Below are positions 1-11,794 of a stretch of 64,000 bases of DNA, piece by piece (positions within the stretch are counted from its first letter, which is position 1; every line of letters starts with the position of its first letter). A model generated the notes under the pieces. That model was not told the origin of the DNA and did not search any database. It was given only the letters and a program-made list of their open reading frames with translations. This stretch comes from Gnetum montanum (lineage: Eukaryota; Streptophyta; Gnetopsida; Gnetales; Gnetaceae), in assembly GCA_015680685.1 (NCBI GenBank), contig MNCI01008335.1, forward strand, positions 1,020,204 through 1,084,203. The letters run 5' to 3'. The translations under genes and the position numbers were made by a program.

Positions 1-291
1 CAAGGTTTATCCAATCAAGTTCGTCTTTATTGCCGTACACAACTTGGGTTTAGGTTACAAGCTGCTCGAATAAAGAGCCGTTCACTCTAGGACTCCTACT
101 GCGGGCACATGGGAAAAATTCTAACTCTAGAGTGATCAATCTGCCAGAGCTTCGCTACTTCTAGCCAAGATTGGGAAATGAAGGAAGTGCCGCCTCTTAT
201 TTATAGATATGGCGGTGGGACGCGATATCGCGTATGCGATATCGCAGGGGAAGACGCGATATCGCGGCCCAATGCATGTCGCGTCTCATCA
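1..291 (-). repeat. Partial LTR of an Athila/Tat-like element (TE-A), cut by the window edge
   Basis: Read on the minus strand, this begins TGATGAGACGCG at base 291 and runs left through the promoter segment and start of R. It carries three copies of a GATATC-centred palindrome (about 225-270) and a TATA box CTATAAATAAGAGG (193-206). It also has the CTTTATTCGAGCA segment shared with the LTRs of TE-B and TE-E. No polypurine tract lies to the right of 291, so 291 is an outer edge: either this is the 5' LTR of a minus-strand element extending left of the window, or a solo LTR. The palindromes are the least decayed of this type in the window, so this copy may be relatively young; that is inference. 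Confidence 0.8.
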
Positions 292-1265
292 GAAAGACAC
301 AATACCTTTCTTACAAAATTTGGTATTTTACCAAAGCTTTCTATTGCTATCTTGAATCCTTTTATTATTTTACATTTAAGCACATGAAGGTTGAAAGTGA
401 TGTAAATTTTGCTAGGACTGGAACCATCCTCCATACTAACAATTAATTTTCCTCTTCTAATTTTTCAAAGTATCAATTGTTATACATGTGAGTACACATC
501 TCTAAAATTGGAAAGTTTTTCCTTTCCATGTTATGTTTGGTGTTTTCTACCTAGTGTTAAGCATGTATTGTACTCTATATTTTTTGCTTAATATTATTGT
601 TAGGATCCAACACCTCCAAGCTCGACATGGTTTTCAAATCACATATGTTATATCATTTACTAACTATAAGGCTAAAATTAAATTATTGTTACAAAGTAAT
701 AAGGCTTCACTGCAAATGAGAAAATGACACATTTCTTATAGGGTGCATATACATATATAGATTTTGAAGATCCTTAGCATCAATGTTATAGCATTGATTG
801 TTAAAATGGTAACATTGACACTATACCCTCGACAACATACCCAAAGTTAAATTTTTGTAACCTCATTACCTATGCTACTAGGGTAGTTCATTTTCTTCTT
901 TAATTCAATTATCTATAAACTCCTACTATTTTGACAAGGATAAATGTCTACATTGAAAAATAATAATAATAAAATTTCCATATTTGATCAACCCTAGTAG
1001 GGTAGGTTTAGTACATTCTTGAGTTTGATGTCTTGGTGACATTCCAAGTAATATTGTAACACAAGCTAAGAAAGTAGAAGCAATCATAGTGGATGTAACC
1101 TCAATCGATACATGGACCTCTATGTTCACTAATGTATATTTTTGGCATGTTGTCTACGTATCTCATCATAACTCACTAGGGATTGAACTTATGACTTATA
1201 AAATGAATGTAACCAATAAAAAAAGATCATTGAGAGTCTCAATACTCATCCCACCAATCAAGGTT
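292..1265. other. AT-rich intergenic DNA, no gene seen
   Basis: I see no reading frame with protein-like composition, no RNA gene and no clear transposon ends. A stretch around 1,160-1,270 contains, on the minus strand, an AGTTCAATCCC box that resembles a pol III box B, so a decayed SINE is possible, but the rest of the promoter is not convincing. Confidence 0.4.
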
Positions 1266-1269
1266 CAAT

Positions 1270-1380
1270 GAGGGTCTAGATGAGTGAAAGCATAACCTCT
1301 TTAGGTGGTTGCGCCTAGGCTCAAACCCATCTCTTTCAACTTGAGAGATAATCACCTTACCATCATTCTAAATGATGGGC
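1270..1380 (-). repeat. SINE-like, tRNA-derived fragment (candidate)
   Basis: On the minus strand this reads GATGGTAAGGTG, then CTCTCAAGTTGAAAGAG, then GGTTTGAGCCT, then AAAGAGGTTATGCTTT. The first and third are plausible pol III A and B boxes. The same order of phrases recurs on the minus strand at 11,795-11,885, and the AGGTTAGGCTTTTGCTCAT tail recurs on the plus strand at about 16,303-16,325. Three related dispersed copies support a small repeat family. The SINE assignment itself is inference. Confidence 0.35.
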
Positions 1381-1584
1381 CTTGTTTTAAGACCTCATTA
1401 TATTTCTCTATAGTTTTTCTAATATTATCCATATGTCTTGGGATTCGCTATAGTTAAATTATTTTGAGTTATGATACTTTGACCCCTCTTCCCCTAATTT
1501 TCAAATATAAATATCAAAGGAAAATTTGAAGTGAAATATATAACAAATACATGAATGATGTCTTAGATTGTTGGGGGAATGTAG

Positions 1585-2235
1585 GTACACCCCAAGATCA
1601 TCATCATCATCCTAGCCTTGTCCCACCAATATGGGGTCAGCTACATGAGTTTTTTTTCACTATTTCTCTCTATGAAGAGCTAGATCCTTATTTACTTATA
1701 GATTCTTCAAACCATCTTCAATTGTTTTTTCCATGTGTTCTTTGGTCTTCCTTTCGATAGTTTTCGTGGAATAGTGATGTAGCAACCTTTGTTTATAGGT
1801 TCATTGTATGATCTTTTTTGCACATGTACAAACCATTTAAGCCACCATTTGTGTAACTTACCTAAAATAGAAACCATTTTAAGTCTTCCTCTGATATTTG
1901 TATTATGTAGTTTTATCTCTTCTGGTAACATTCAACATCCATTGAAGCATTTACATTTTTGGTGTTTATGCCTTTTTTCTCTGATATTTGTATTATGTAG
2001 TTTTATCTCTTCTGGTAACATTCAACATCCATTGAAGCATTTACATTTTTGGTGTTCATGCCTTTTTTGTACTTCTTACCATTCACACCATATAAAATGG
2101 CATGTTTAATTGTTGTGCTGTAAAATTTTTCCTTTCATTTTATTGATATTCTTTTATTATATTTATTACATAGAACACCACTAGTATGTCTCCATTTTAA
2201 ATATCCTGGTCGAATGCTATTTTTGATATCTTTAT
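1585..2235 (-). mobile_element. RTE-type LINE fragment, 3' end of the RT ORF
   Basis: On the minus strand the end of an RTE-clade non-LTR retrotransposon is recognisable. Near 2,080-2,140 is a decayed GKxxxxxxx-P-MLYG-ECW motif, and near 1,810-1,830 a WFVHVQKR phrase. Near 1,740-1,765 is GRPKNTWKK, which matches the usual GRPKxTW end of RTE reverse transcriptases. The typical 3' end TGACCCCATATTGGTGGGACAAGG then runs into a (GAT)n tail at about 1,590-1,605. The reading frame is interrupted by stops and by an internal duplication, so this is a dead 5'-truncated copy. Sister fragments lie at 10,225-10,390 (+) and 33,690-34,032 (-). Confidence 0.75.
1891..2070. repeat. 90-bp tandem duplication inside the LINE fragment
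   Basis: Bases 1,891-1,980 and 1,981-2,070 are nearly identical direct copies with a period of exactly 90 (CTGATATTTGTATTATGTAG opens each). I see only one to three differences between them. Because 90 is a multiple of three, the duplication would not by itself shift the LINE reading frame. Confidence 0.9.
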
Positions 2236-2638
2236 CAAGTTTCCCCTCTAATTAAAAGATTGATCCTGGATAATGAAACGGTTTGAATGAAGAACTTTTT
2301 AGCCTTAAATCGACGATTCGTTTTCACCACCATTGCGGAAGGAAATACGCCGAGTCCGAATTAAAAACTATAAACTGGGCAGCTCTTCGTTATAAAATTT
2401 TGCCGTCAAGACCATATACTGTAAAATGAACGCTCGCAGCTCTTCATTATAGATAACACGAAATTCCTTTGCAACTGCCTCTTCTCTTGAGGGTATAAGA
2501 GGCGGTTGCTCTAATTTAGTTGCAGGATTTAAAACAACTGATTTCAGCAACAGGGCACTACTTCTGATTCAGCACAGTAGGGCAGAGGTGCAAAGCTGTG
2601 CAGGAGACGAAGGAGGAGGAGGAAGAAGAAAAGAAAGA
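2236..2638 (+). promoter_or_regulatory. Upstream region and 5' leader of SF3B3
   Basis: Composition turns less AT-rich here. A TATAAAAT sequence stands at about 2,391-2,398, and a 20-base phrase is repeated: GCAGCTCTTCGTTATAAAAT (about 2,380) and GCAGCTCTTCATTATAGATA (about 2,436). A purine-rich GGAGGAGGAGGAAGAAGAAAA stretch (about 2,610-2,635) lies just before the start codon and is typical of a plant leader. Transcription start and core promoter cannot be fixed from sequence alone. Confidence 0.4.
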
Positions 2639-5600
2639 ATGTATCTGTATAATCTGACGTTGCAGCAGGCCACAGGCGTGGTGTGCGCAACATATGGCAG
2701 CTTCACGGGCGGTAAGTTGCAGGAGATAGTTGTGGCCAGAGGCAAAACCCTAGACCTTCTGCGACCAGATGAACGAGGCAAAATTCAGACGATTCTGTCG
2801 GTTGAAGTTTTTGGTGCCATCCGGTCTCTCGCCCAATTCCGCCTTACCGGCTCGCAGAAGGATTATATCGTTGTTGGCTCCGACTCTGGCCGCATTGTTA
2901 TCCTTGAGTACAACAAGGAGAAGAACATGTTCGACAAGGTGCATCAGGAGACTTTCGGCAAGTCTGGATGCAGGTCAGCCATTTAAAGGAAAGGAAAAGA
3001 AAAAAACAAAAAACGATTTTCTTTTTTCGATTTATGTTTTGGTTAGGTTTTCTTGGTGAAGGTTTAGCGTTCTGGTTCGTGCGGAAGTTTATTGACTGTT
3101 GTGAGTTGAACTTTTCGAGGCGTCGGTAGCTCGTGGATCAACAAGCTGGTATCCGTATTTTGTAGTTCGGAGATTAAAGTGTTTTAAAGTAGCCGAAGTT
3201 TAAAGGCACTGTGAGAATTTGCGAGCGTGTTCATGTTGCTTTGGCTAATTTTATTTTATTTTATTTTTTGAAGTAAATATATGCCCTAGAACATATCCCT
3301 TTGGTAATATTGGAATTCTGTACTATCATTGTGTAAGGTGAAGCATGCTCGGTAGTTCAACTTTTTCGTCATTCTGTGTTTTCGTTAAGTTTCTACGAGG
3401 AAGCGTTGTCAGGGTTATGTGATGTATACATTTATGCAGTTTTGGGACGAAAGATTTTTTTTGCCCCAGGTTAAGGTGTTATTTTGTTCAATATTCTTAT
3501 ACAATCTCAACTCAAAATTTCTTGTTTTGGATTTTGGATGCTTAAACTTTGAAATTTCTTGTTACGACGCTTCAGTGATTCATAACTCCTTTTTGAACTT
3601 TTTATTGGTCCAGGAGAATTGTACCTGGTCAGTATTTGGCCGTGGATCCTAAAGGCCGTGCAGTGATGATCGGTGCCTGCGAGAAGCAGAAGCTTGTTTA
3701 TGTGTTGAACCGAGATAATGCTGCCAGGCTTACTATTTCCTCACCGCTTGAGGCGCATAAGTCCCATACAATTGTGTACTCGATTGCTGGAGTGGACTGT
3801 GGGTTTGATAACCCTGTTTTTGCAGCAATTGAACTGGACTACTCCGAGGCCGACCAGGATTCGACGGGGCAAGCAGCAAACGAGGCACAGAAGCATCTTA
3901 CATTTTATGAGCTTGACCTTGGGCTTAATCATGTTGCTCGCAAATGGTCTGAGCCCATTGATAATGGTGCCAATTTGCTTGTTACAGTGCCTGGAGGTGC
4001 AGATGGACCTAGTGGGATCCTCGTATGTGCAGAGAATTTTGTTATTTACAAGAACCAAGGCCATCCTGATTTGCGTGCTGTTATTCCCAGAAGAAGTGAT
4101 CTGCCTCATGAGCGTGGTGTTCTTATTGTGTCCGCTGCAACTCTCAAGCAGAGAACCATGTGTTTCTTCTTCTTGCAGACCGAATATGGAGATATCTTTA
4201 AAGTTACTTTGGACTATATTAGGGAACAGGTAACATGAACTGAATGTGTTAAGTTTTTCCTTCATCCTCTTACTTTTAAGCGAAATCTTCGGACGCATTA
4301 GGGTTTTTCTTATTAGATTGGAAGTACTCTTTATGAAGCTAATAAACTTTATAATTGTTATCTGCTTTTTTTTTCCAATTTCCAATACCTTTTGCATTAT
4401 CAGTTGGGAGTAAGATGTTCTTTCTTAACTGTAAACCTTTTAGTTTACTAATTTAACTTTCTTATACACACTTTTCTGTTTGCATCAGCAATCTGTGACT
4501 GAACTGAAAATCAAATACTTTGACACAATTCCTGTAACATCAGCAATGTGTGTGCTCAAGTCAGGGTTTTTGTTTGCTGCATCTGAATTTGGGAATCATG
4601 CTTTTTATCAGTTCAAGGGTATTGGAGATGATGCAGACATTGAATCATCGTCTGCAAATTTAATGGAAACTGACGAAGGATTTCAGCCCATTTACTTTCA
4701 GCCCAGAGGCTTGAAAAATCTTGTAAAGATTGATGACATTGAAAGTCTTATGCCTATTATGGACATGAAAGTCATTAACCTCTTCGAGGAAGAGACTCCA
4801 CAAATATTTACTCTTTGTGGAAGAGGACCCCGCTCTTCTTTGCGTATCTTAAGACCTGGACTTGCTGTTACAGAAATGGCAGTTTCACAGTTGCCAGGTG
4901 TTCCTAGTGCAGTTTGGACTGTGAAAAAGAGTACGAAAGATGAATTTGATGCATATATTGTTGTGTCATTCGCAAATGCCACTTTAGTGTTGTCTATTGG
5001 TGAGACTGTGGAAGAAGTAAGTGACAGCGGATTTCTAGACACCACACCTTCATTGGCTGTTTCTCTCCTAGGTGAAGATTCTTTGATGCAGGTGCATCCT
5101 CATGGAATTCGACACATCAGAGCAGATGGACGTGTGAATGAATGGAAAACCCCAGGGAAGAAAACAATTTCGAAAGTGGGCTGTAACAGATTGCAGGTTG
5201 TGATTGCTCTCAGCGGTGGGGAGCTTATTTATTTTGAGATGGATTTGAGAGGCCAGTTGATAGAAATAGAAAAACATGAGATGTCAGGAGATATAGCTTG
5301 CCTCGATATTGCCCCTGTGCCTGAAGGGAGACAGCGATCCAGATTCCTGGCTGTTGGTTCATATGACAGTGTGATTCGTATTCTTTCTTTAGATCCTGAT
5401 GACTGCATGCAGGTGTTGAGTCGATTGGCAGTAAGTGTACCCCCAGATTCTCTTCTTTTACTCGAAGTTCAGGCATCAGTGGGTGGGGAAGATGGTGCGG
5501 ACCATCCAGCTAGTGTTTTCTTAAATGCCGGTTTACAAAATGGAGTTCTTTTGAGAACAGAGGTAGACATGGTAACTGGTAATCTTTCTGAGAATACCCG

Positions 5601-7489
5601 TACAAGGTTCTTGGGCCTGAAACCCCCAAAGCTTTTTTCTACTTTGGTAAGAGGGCGGCAAGCAATGCTATGTTTATCAAGCAGACCTTGGTTAGGATAT
5701 ATACATCAAGGGCATTTTCTTTTAACTCCACTGTCATATGAGACCTTGGAATATGCTGCATCTTTCTCCTCTGATCAGTGTGCTGAGGGTGTGGTTGCAG
5801 TTGCGGGTGATGCACTCAGAGTCTTCACAATTGAAAGATTGGGTGAAACATTCAATCAAACAATTATGCCATTAAGATACACTCCAAGAAAGTTCGTTTT
5901 ACATCCCAAACAGAAACATCTGGTGATCATTGAAAGTGATCAAGGTGCATTTACTGCAGAGGAACGTGAAGCTGCCAAAAAGGAGTTGTTAGAAAGTGCT
6001 GGAATAGGAGAAAATGGTAATATGGAATCGGATCAACAAAACGGTGATGAAGAAGAAGTAGAAGATCCTCTTCCTGATGAGCAGTATGGGTACCCCAAAG
6101 CGGAGTCTAGGAAATGGGCCTCATGTATTAGGGTGTTAGACCCCAGAACTGGTGAGACAACATGCCTTCTACAGCTGCAGGACAATGAAGCTGCATTTAG
6201 TGTCTGTACGGTGAATTTTCATGACAAAGGAATGGGACCTGTTTTGGCTGTTGGAACTGCAAAGGATTTAGAATTTTGGCCCAAAAAGCAGTGCGCAGGT
6301 GGTTTTATTCACATTTACAAATTTTTGGACGATGGCAAATCTTTAGAGCTCGTGCACAAAACTCCGGTTGATGGAGTACCTCTTGGACTATGTCAATTTC
6401 AAGGCCGTTTGTTAGCAGGAATTGGGCAGGTATTGAGGATTTATGACTTTGGTAAAAGGAAACTTCTGAGGAAATGCGAGAATAAACTATTTCCGAACTC
6501 TATAGTGTCTATTCACACTTATGGAGATCGCATTTATGTTGGAGATATTCAAGAGGTACTTAATTTTTTAGACGTTATTTTATCTCTTTTGAATTGTACT
6601 ATTCCATATTTTTATACTGAAATACTTGAGGTGATTAGGGAATATGTTTGACGTCATTTTAATTCCTTAAAAAGGAAATGCACCATGTCAAGTTATTTGA
6701 GTCTTGAAAATGCTGCTTGTGCTGTAAACAATTATGTATTAATATAGTTATTTTTCTTGTGCAGTCATTTCACTATGTCAAGTATCGTCGCGATGAAAAC
6801 CAACTATACATATTTGCTGATGATTGTGTTCCCCGTTGGTTAACTTCTTCAATACACATAGATTTTGATACTATCGCAGGAGCAGATAAATTTGGAAACA
6901 TCTATTTTGTTCGTTTACCTCAAGATGTGTCTGAGGAAATTGAGGATGATCCAACTGGTGGAAGAATCAGGTGGGAACAGGGGAAGTTGAATGGAGCTCC
7001 TAACAAGGTGGAAGAAGTTATACAGTTTCATGTAGGTGATGTTGTAACAAGTTTACAGAAGGCATCGCTTATTCCTGGTGGTGGTGAATGTCTTATTTAT
7101 GGGACAGTGATGGGTAGCATTGGGGCATTGCTGCCTTTCACATCAAGAGAGGATGTTGATTTCTTTTCACATTTAGAAATGCATTTACGGCAGGAGCATC
7201 CTCCTTTGTGTGGGAGAGATCACATGGCTTATAGATCATCTTATTTTCCTGTTAAGGTAAAATGGCACACATTTAATTTTTATGTAATGTGCTAGGTGAC
7301 CTGTGTGTGTTGTTTAGGTAATTAACTTGTATCTGTTTTATTCTTCTGCAGGATGTGATTGATGGAGACCTTTGCGAGCAGTTTCCAACGCTTGCTCCAG
7401 ACATGCAACGTAAAATAGCTGAGGAGCTTGATCGCCAACCTGGTGAAGTACTGAAGAAATTAGAGGACATCAGAAATAAAATCATATAA
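2639..7489 (+). CDS. SF3B3: Splicing factor 3B subunit 3 (SAP130), five coding exons
   Basis: Coding exons are 2639-2973, 3614-4229, 4489-6555, 6765-7256 and 7352-7489. All four introns are GT-AG; the first is phase 2 and the rest phase 0. The spliced product is 1,215 residues, the size known for plant SF3B3. It is the multi-propeller subunit of the SF3b complex of U2 snRNP, which helps recognise the intron branch point in the nucleus. Recognisable landmarks are the N-terminus MYLYNLTLQQATG, CGRGPRSSLR (about 430), VNEWKTPGKK (about 535), an acidic linker rich in D/E (about 829-845), LLRKCENK (about 975), IIFADD-like YIFADDCVPRW (about 1,020), EDPTGG-like DDPTGG, HPPLCGRDH (about 1,150) and the C-terminal DVIDGDLCEQF. 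N-terminal MMS1_N-like and C-terminal CPSF_A domains are known for this family. An in-frame ATG at 2588 would add 17 residues; 2639 is chosen because it gives the conserved family start. No stops or frameshifts are seen, so the gene looks functional. The third exon is unusually long at 2,067 bases. Confidence 0.97.
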
Positions 7490-8535
7490 ACCCCTTTGGT
7501 GGTGGAGGAGACGTTTATTCCTCCAATTGGTTTGGCCTTATGCCTGACCAATTATCAAAGAAATTGCAACGAAAATTATGTATTTTAAAGAGAATCTGTA
7601 AGTTTTGATTAATCATACGAGTGTTCTGATCTGCGCATGGTTTCTGCTGAATCAGTTGGAATGCCATCTCGCTATAATGATATCTTGAAATGAACGGCAA
7701 TTTGGGTCAACCAACATACTACTGAGCGTTTATATTTCTGCTTAGCTTTCTTAATTTTTTGCAGACAAGCTAGTTTGAAAATGACTGCTACTACTAACAG
7801 CGGTCTCAAAATAAAAAATAAAAAAAATGCTGTGCCCTCTTGATTAAGTCTGTGAAATGTATCTCTTTTTTCCTTATTGTAGATGGGAATATTTATAATG
7901 TATCCTTTGTTTGAAACTCGATATGTTTTAATTATCGGTATCAACGAGAAGAGTCTGTTAATTTACCCATTGCTCTGTAAACAGTAGTCAGAAGTGGAGA
8001 GCCCGGGGCAAAATGGTTATCGAGTAGGCTATACCAAGATAGATGTATCGGCTAAATGATTGTTGATGCTTCAATTATTTGGATGATAATCATACGACGA
8101 CCATGACTATATATTTCAGTTGAATCTTAGGAAGTCTCTAACTTGACACCCTGGCTGTTTTCAGTAGTTTGATGTTCATAATATTGGTCTTGGTTGATTT
8201 AGTTTTGTGCTTTCCAAAACATATCTACAAAGTGTTCCTACATCATCTGAGAATTTAAAAAATGTTTTAACTCAATAGGTAGTTTAGGACTTAATAGCTT
8301 GGCTGGTTTCGGTAGTTTGATGCTTTCGAAAAGCACATATTCTCTTTTAGATAATTATATAACGGTTTTTCTGGAGCATATTGTAATGAAACAGACAAGT
8401 GAAAATTCTGTTTCAAAGTCCTAATTCCTGAACCGTAAGATGAGAGAAGCAATATGCTAGGTAACTCGAGTTGTCATGGGACAGCTTGTTTTGAAAGCAT
8501 AGCGTAAATTATGGAGGAAGGGAAATTGGAGGTGG
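7490..8535. other. 3' UTR of SF3B3 and AT-rich intergenic DNA
   Basis: The transcript must end somewhere in the first few hundred bases. An A-rich AATAAAAAATAAAAAAAATG stretch at about 7,809-7,828 could hold a polyadenylation signal, but I cannot choose one. The phrase TGGCTGKTTTCRGTAGTTTGATG appears twice (about 8,151 and 8,302), a sign of local repeat structure. No gene is seen. Confidence 0.5.
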
Positions 8536-8735
8536 AACTTTGGACTGCTTTGATATGTAATTTGGAAAGTATTATTTTGGTTGCACTGCTTTGATATATA
8601 TATATATATATATAGGAAGTGTTATTTTATTAGGTATTTGGAAAGTGTTATTTTGTTAGCCGAGGTCGTTTAGATATAAGTAACCACTTTGATATGTACT
8701 GGTAAAGGGTTATTTTGTTAGCAGATGTACTTTGA
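8536..8735. repeat. Degenerate short repeat array with a TA microsatellite
   Basis: Variants of TTTGGAAAGTGTTATTTTGTTAG recur about four times, interleaved with variants of CACTGCTTTGATATGTA. A (TA)n run sits at about 8,594-8,614. The units are imperfect, as expected for an old minisatellite. Confidence 0.7.
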
Positions 8736-9074
8736 AGATAGGATAGGAAGAGAATCCAGAAAGAGTTACAAATCATCAATAAAGTTAAATAAAAAGAAAT
8801 AAAAAGAAAAACATAAGGTATGATGGATACAGCATATCATAAAATAATTATGTTGATGACACCAGTAATTGTACATAATTTTGTAGGCTACTTTGTTCTA
8901 CTTTATATTAAAAGATGGCATTTTTTCATTGTCTTTGTATGATTCTCGTGTTTTTCTAACATTTTTCTATAAACCAACAGGTGACAATGATACCTAGATT
9001 TAAAGCTTCAAGTTAACCTGCAGCAATTTATTTAATTTTTCATATTTCTTGAAATAATTAAAGAGAGAACCTTT

Positions 9075-9262
9075 CATTTTCCTGATCATTTTCCTGATCA
9101 AAATCAGGGCCTTAGTCTTAAAAGAGAGCACGACTTTCCTTTCCCAAATAATTAGAAGGCCTTGGTTTTGAAGCGAGCTCCACTTTCCTTTTCCCTTTTC
9201 CTTTCCCAAATAATTAGAAGGCCTTGGTTTTGAAGCGAGCTCCACTTTCCTTTTCCCTTTTC
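9075..9262. repeat. 62-bp tandem repeat, two good copies and one worn copy
   Basis: Bases 9,139-9,200 and 9,201-9,262 are direct copies with a period of 62 (CTTTCCCAAATAATTAGAAG near each start, TTGAAGCGAGCTCCACTTTC later). A more diverged unit lies just to the left, at about 9,080-9,138. The surrounding 8,736-9,950 is AT-rich with no gene seen. Confidence 0.85.
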
Positions 9263-9950
9263 CTGATAGGATGACCTTTGTTCAATTTACTTGCTCTTTT
9301 GTTACCTTAATTTTAATGGTATACTCAAAATTTTCATTGTTGATGCTCTCCAAATCTGAGCAGTTTAAAGGATGGTACAAAAAATTTACAACTAAAAATT
9401 TGTTAATATTTGATTTAAAGAAAGCAGCAGTGGTTTTAGAATGTGACACTTTATTTTCAAACTAACAATGTTATTGAATAATCCTAACCATTCCCTTCGC
9501 CTGCACCTTTCTTGATTGGTTTAATTCTAGAATCTGTGTTGTGATGGTGCTGTGGGGTAAGCTCTTATAAAGAACAGAACAAAAACACTTTTAAAATATA
9601 GATAACAAATCCTTGTAAAAGAAGTGACGGGTCACAATGAAAGAATAATTTGGCATGTTGTTGCATAGTTTTATTTTCAACACCAAGCTTTAATCTAAGG
9701 TGAGATCCTCATTTGCCTTTGCATGTAGGAGTCTCTTGTTTTTTCTTGTTTTGCCTTTTTCTGGCATTGCTGCACTAAAAGCCTGTGGGGTTTTATTTTG
9801 TTTTTTTAACTATAGTAATACTTTTTTTTTTTGGGATGAAGCAGAATCTAAAAATAGTTTACATGATTCTTAAAGCCAACAATGTAATATATAGATGAAA
9901 GATGATGCTGATAAACTTAAAAGAGTTAATTATTGCAGAAATAAATTAAA

Positions 9951-10045
9951 TAGAAAAGGACACCATATCCTGATGGTAGAATTAATATCCATATAAATAG
10001 AAAAGATACCATATCTTGATGGTAGATTTAATATCCATATAACTA
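9951..10045. repeat. 47-bp imperfect tandem duplication
   Basis: Two adjacent units share TAGAAAAGA, ACCATATC, TGATGGTAGA and TTAATATCCATATAA, with a few substitutions and a small length difference. They are probably a slippage product. I see no sign of function. Confidence 0.8.
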
Positions 10046-10224
10046 GAGTTACATCTTTGCACAAATTGTTGGACAAATTCAGGTCCAGTAAACAGAAAGA
10101 ATGGATGCAACTAAGCTAAGAGCTTTTGAATAAATATTTATCCTCAATCAACAAATTATGTCCTGTGTACTACCACTAAGTTCAGAGCTTCTGAATAAAA
10201 GTTTGTTTGATACGATTATTGGTA

Positions 10225-10390
10225 AAACTGAAAAGAAGACCAAAGAAAACATGTGAAAAAAATGATCGAAGAAGAAACTATAAATAAACAAAGATCTAGC
10301 TTTTCATGCGGGTGAATGGCAAAAAAGAACTCATGTAGCCAACCTCATTTTATTGGGACAAGGTTAGAATGATGATGATTATGGTGATAT
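10225..10390 (+). mobile_element. RTE-type LINE 3' end fragment
   Basis: An RPKKTCEKM-like phrase near 10,230 corresponds to the GRPKxTWEE end of RTE reverse transcriptase. About 90 bases on comes CATGTAGCCAACCTCATTTT, then TTGGGACAAGGTTAGAATGATGATGATTATGG, the usual RTE 3' end with a GAT-rich tail. It is the opposite orientation to the 1,585 and 33,690 fragments. It is severely 5'-truncated and dead. Confidence 0.6.
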
Positions 10391-11170
10391 TGTTCAAACA
10401 AGGCTGGAAGGAAGGATAATAATGACATAGGCATAGTTCAACTAGTAAGCTTATTGATTTGGCTGTTGATGGTTGCAAGTTTACATTGTGTTTGGAAAAC
10501 TATTATGTTTGGGGCATTCAACCAAGATACATAGCCAACATAATATTTTAGAAAAATTTATAATGACTAACCATTTCATCAAAATTTTTATTCAAATAGC
10601 ATTTTGATACATTTACAAACAAAAATTAACAATATAAATCTTTTTTTACAAGTTGCAGGTTAACAGTCAAACTTATTTTATTGGTGAAATTTTTTTGTAA
10701 CCGCAATAAAAAGACAAATTTCAACATTTCCTTATATAAAAGCTTTTAAGTAGTAGTTAGAAAGAGTAGTATGCATCAAAGGATCCAAAAGCTTATGCAA
10801 AATAGAAGCCATGCCCCAAAGACAATCGACTTCTATCTTACTATGGCTTAGCATATTTCCGGTACATTCTTTTAAACCAAAAGAAAAATGATACTGGAGA
10901 CTTGCACCTGGGAAAGTATTTGTGCGAACACTTTGGTATTTTGTGTATGGCAAGTAAACCACAACATCATTGCCTTGTAGATTACAACAAAAAGCATCTT
11001 GATACACAATATTACAAATCCTTTCAAGCTTCTATCAGATTCACGCCAATGCGTTATACTAAGGTATATAAATATTGTAATAAAGATCATAGTTATATAA
11101 ATATTGTAATAAAGATCATGGTTAAAACTCAACTACGTTGATACAGCAATATCTAATATCAAGGTGTGTG
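10391..11170. other. AT-rich intergenic DNA with a small tandem duplication
   Basis: No gene is seen. A 25-base phrase ending GTAATAAAGATCAT is directly repeated with a period of 29 (about 11,066 and 11,095). Confidence 0.5.
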
Positions 11171-11265
11171 AGACTTGGTTGGTTAGAGGTGGTAGCTTGT
11201 ATGCTCAAGTCACAGGTTTGACCTGAATACATACAAGCTTCATATATAAAATGGAGAAAAAATTG
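11171..11265 (+). repeat. SINE-like or tRNA-derived sequence (candidate)
   Basis: TTGGTTAGAGGTGGTAGCTT resembles a pol III box A. It is followed about 30 bases later by CAGGTTTGACCTG, which resembles box B (GGTTCRANNCC). This spacing and phrasing are typical of plant SINEs. It is not a functional tRNA: no cloverleaf can be closed and the 3' end continues into AT-rich sequence. Confidence 0.4.
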
Positions 11266-11480
11266 TTGGAACTGAATAAGTCTGAATGTTGAAACTGAAC
11301 TGGTCCAATAAATCTATAGGATCCAAGCTTCGTGCAAGAGAAAAACAATGTCCAAAATGTTGAAGCTGAACCAGTATTGAACTAGTGAAAACATACATAG
11401 GGTCCAAGCTTTATGCAAAGGGAAAAAACGGTTGAAACTGAACTGGTTCAAAGGATTCATATTGTCTGAAAATATTCAAA
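11266..11480. repeat. Imperfect repeats built on GTTGAAACTGAACTGG and GGRTCCAAGCTTYRTGCAA
   Basis: Three diverged units (starting near 11,287, 11,360 and 11,430) contain GTTGAARCTGAACYRGT. Two of them are followed by a GGATCCAAGCTTCGTGCAA-type phrase. The pattern suggests an old minisatellite of roughly 70-75 bases. No coding potential is seen. Confidence 0.6.
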
Positions 11481-11794
11481 CGGTTTCAATTTCAGGAATT
11501 AAATAGCACAAGCTCTTTGTTTGTACAAAGTAAAAAAACAATCTTCACAACTGACTTTAGTGTCAGTTGAATCCATATGTAAGGAGCATCTTCTCAATGA
11601 ATATGCATAAACATATAAAGCACAATATCTTGCTTTCCCTGTTTCTACAACATTAAAACACTCAACTGTAACTTTTCTACAAAATATCTTTAAGAGTAAT
11701 ATTGACCAATTTCTAGGATGAAGATAATTCCATAATATAAATATTTCATAAAAAAAGGATCATCATCCGGAGCCGCAGGCTCATTCTACTAGGC

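Noticed and set aside
225-270. CRISPR-like or other prokaryotic repeat array
   Set aside because: The palindromes are short LTR promoter repeats in plant nuclear DNA. There are no uniform spacers.
4480-6651. A long frame that could be taken as a separate 723-residue gene
   Set aside because: It is exon 3 of SF3B3 read through into both neighbouring introns. The splice sites at 4489 and 6555 and the family alignment settle it.
11171-11265. Functional tRNA gene
   Set aside because: A-box and B-box-like phrases are present, but no acceptor or anticodon stem can be paired.
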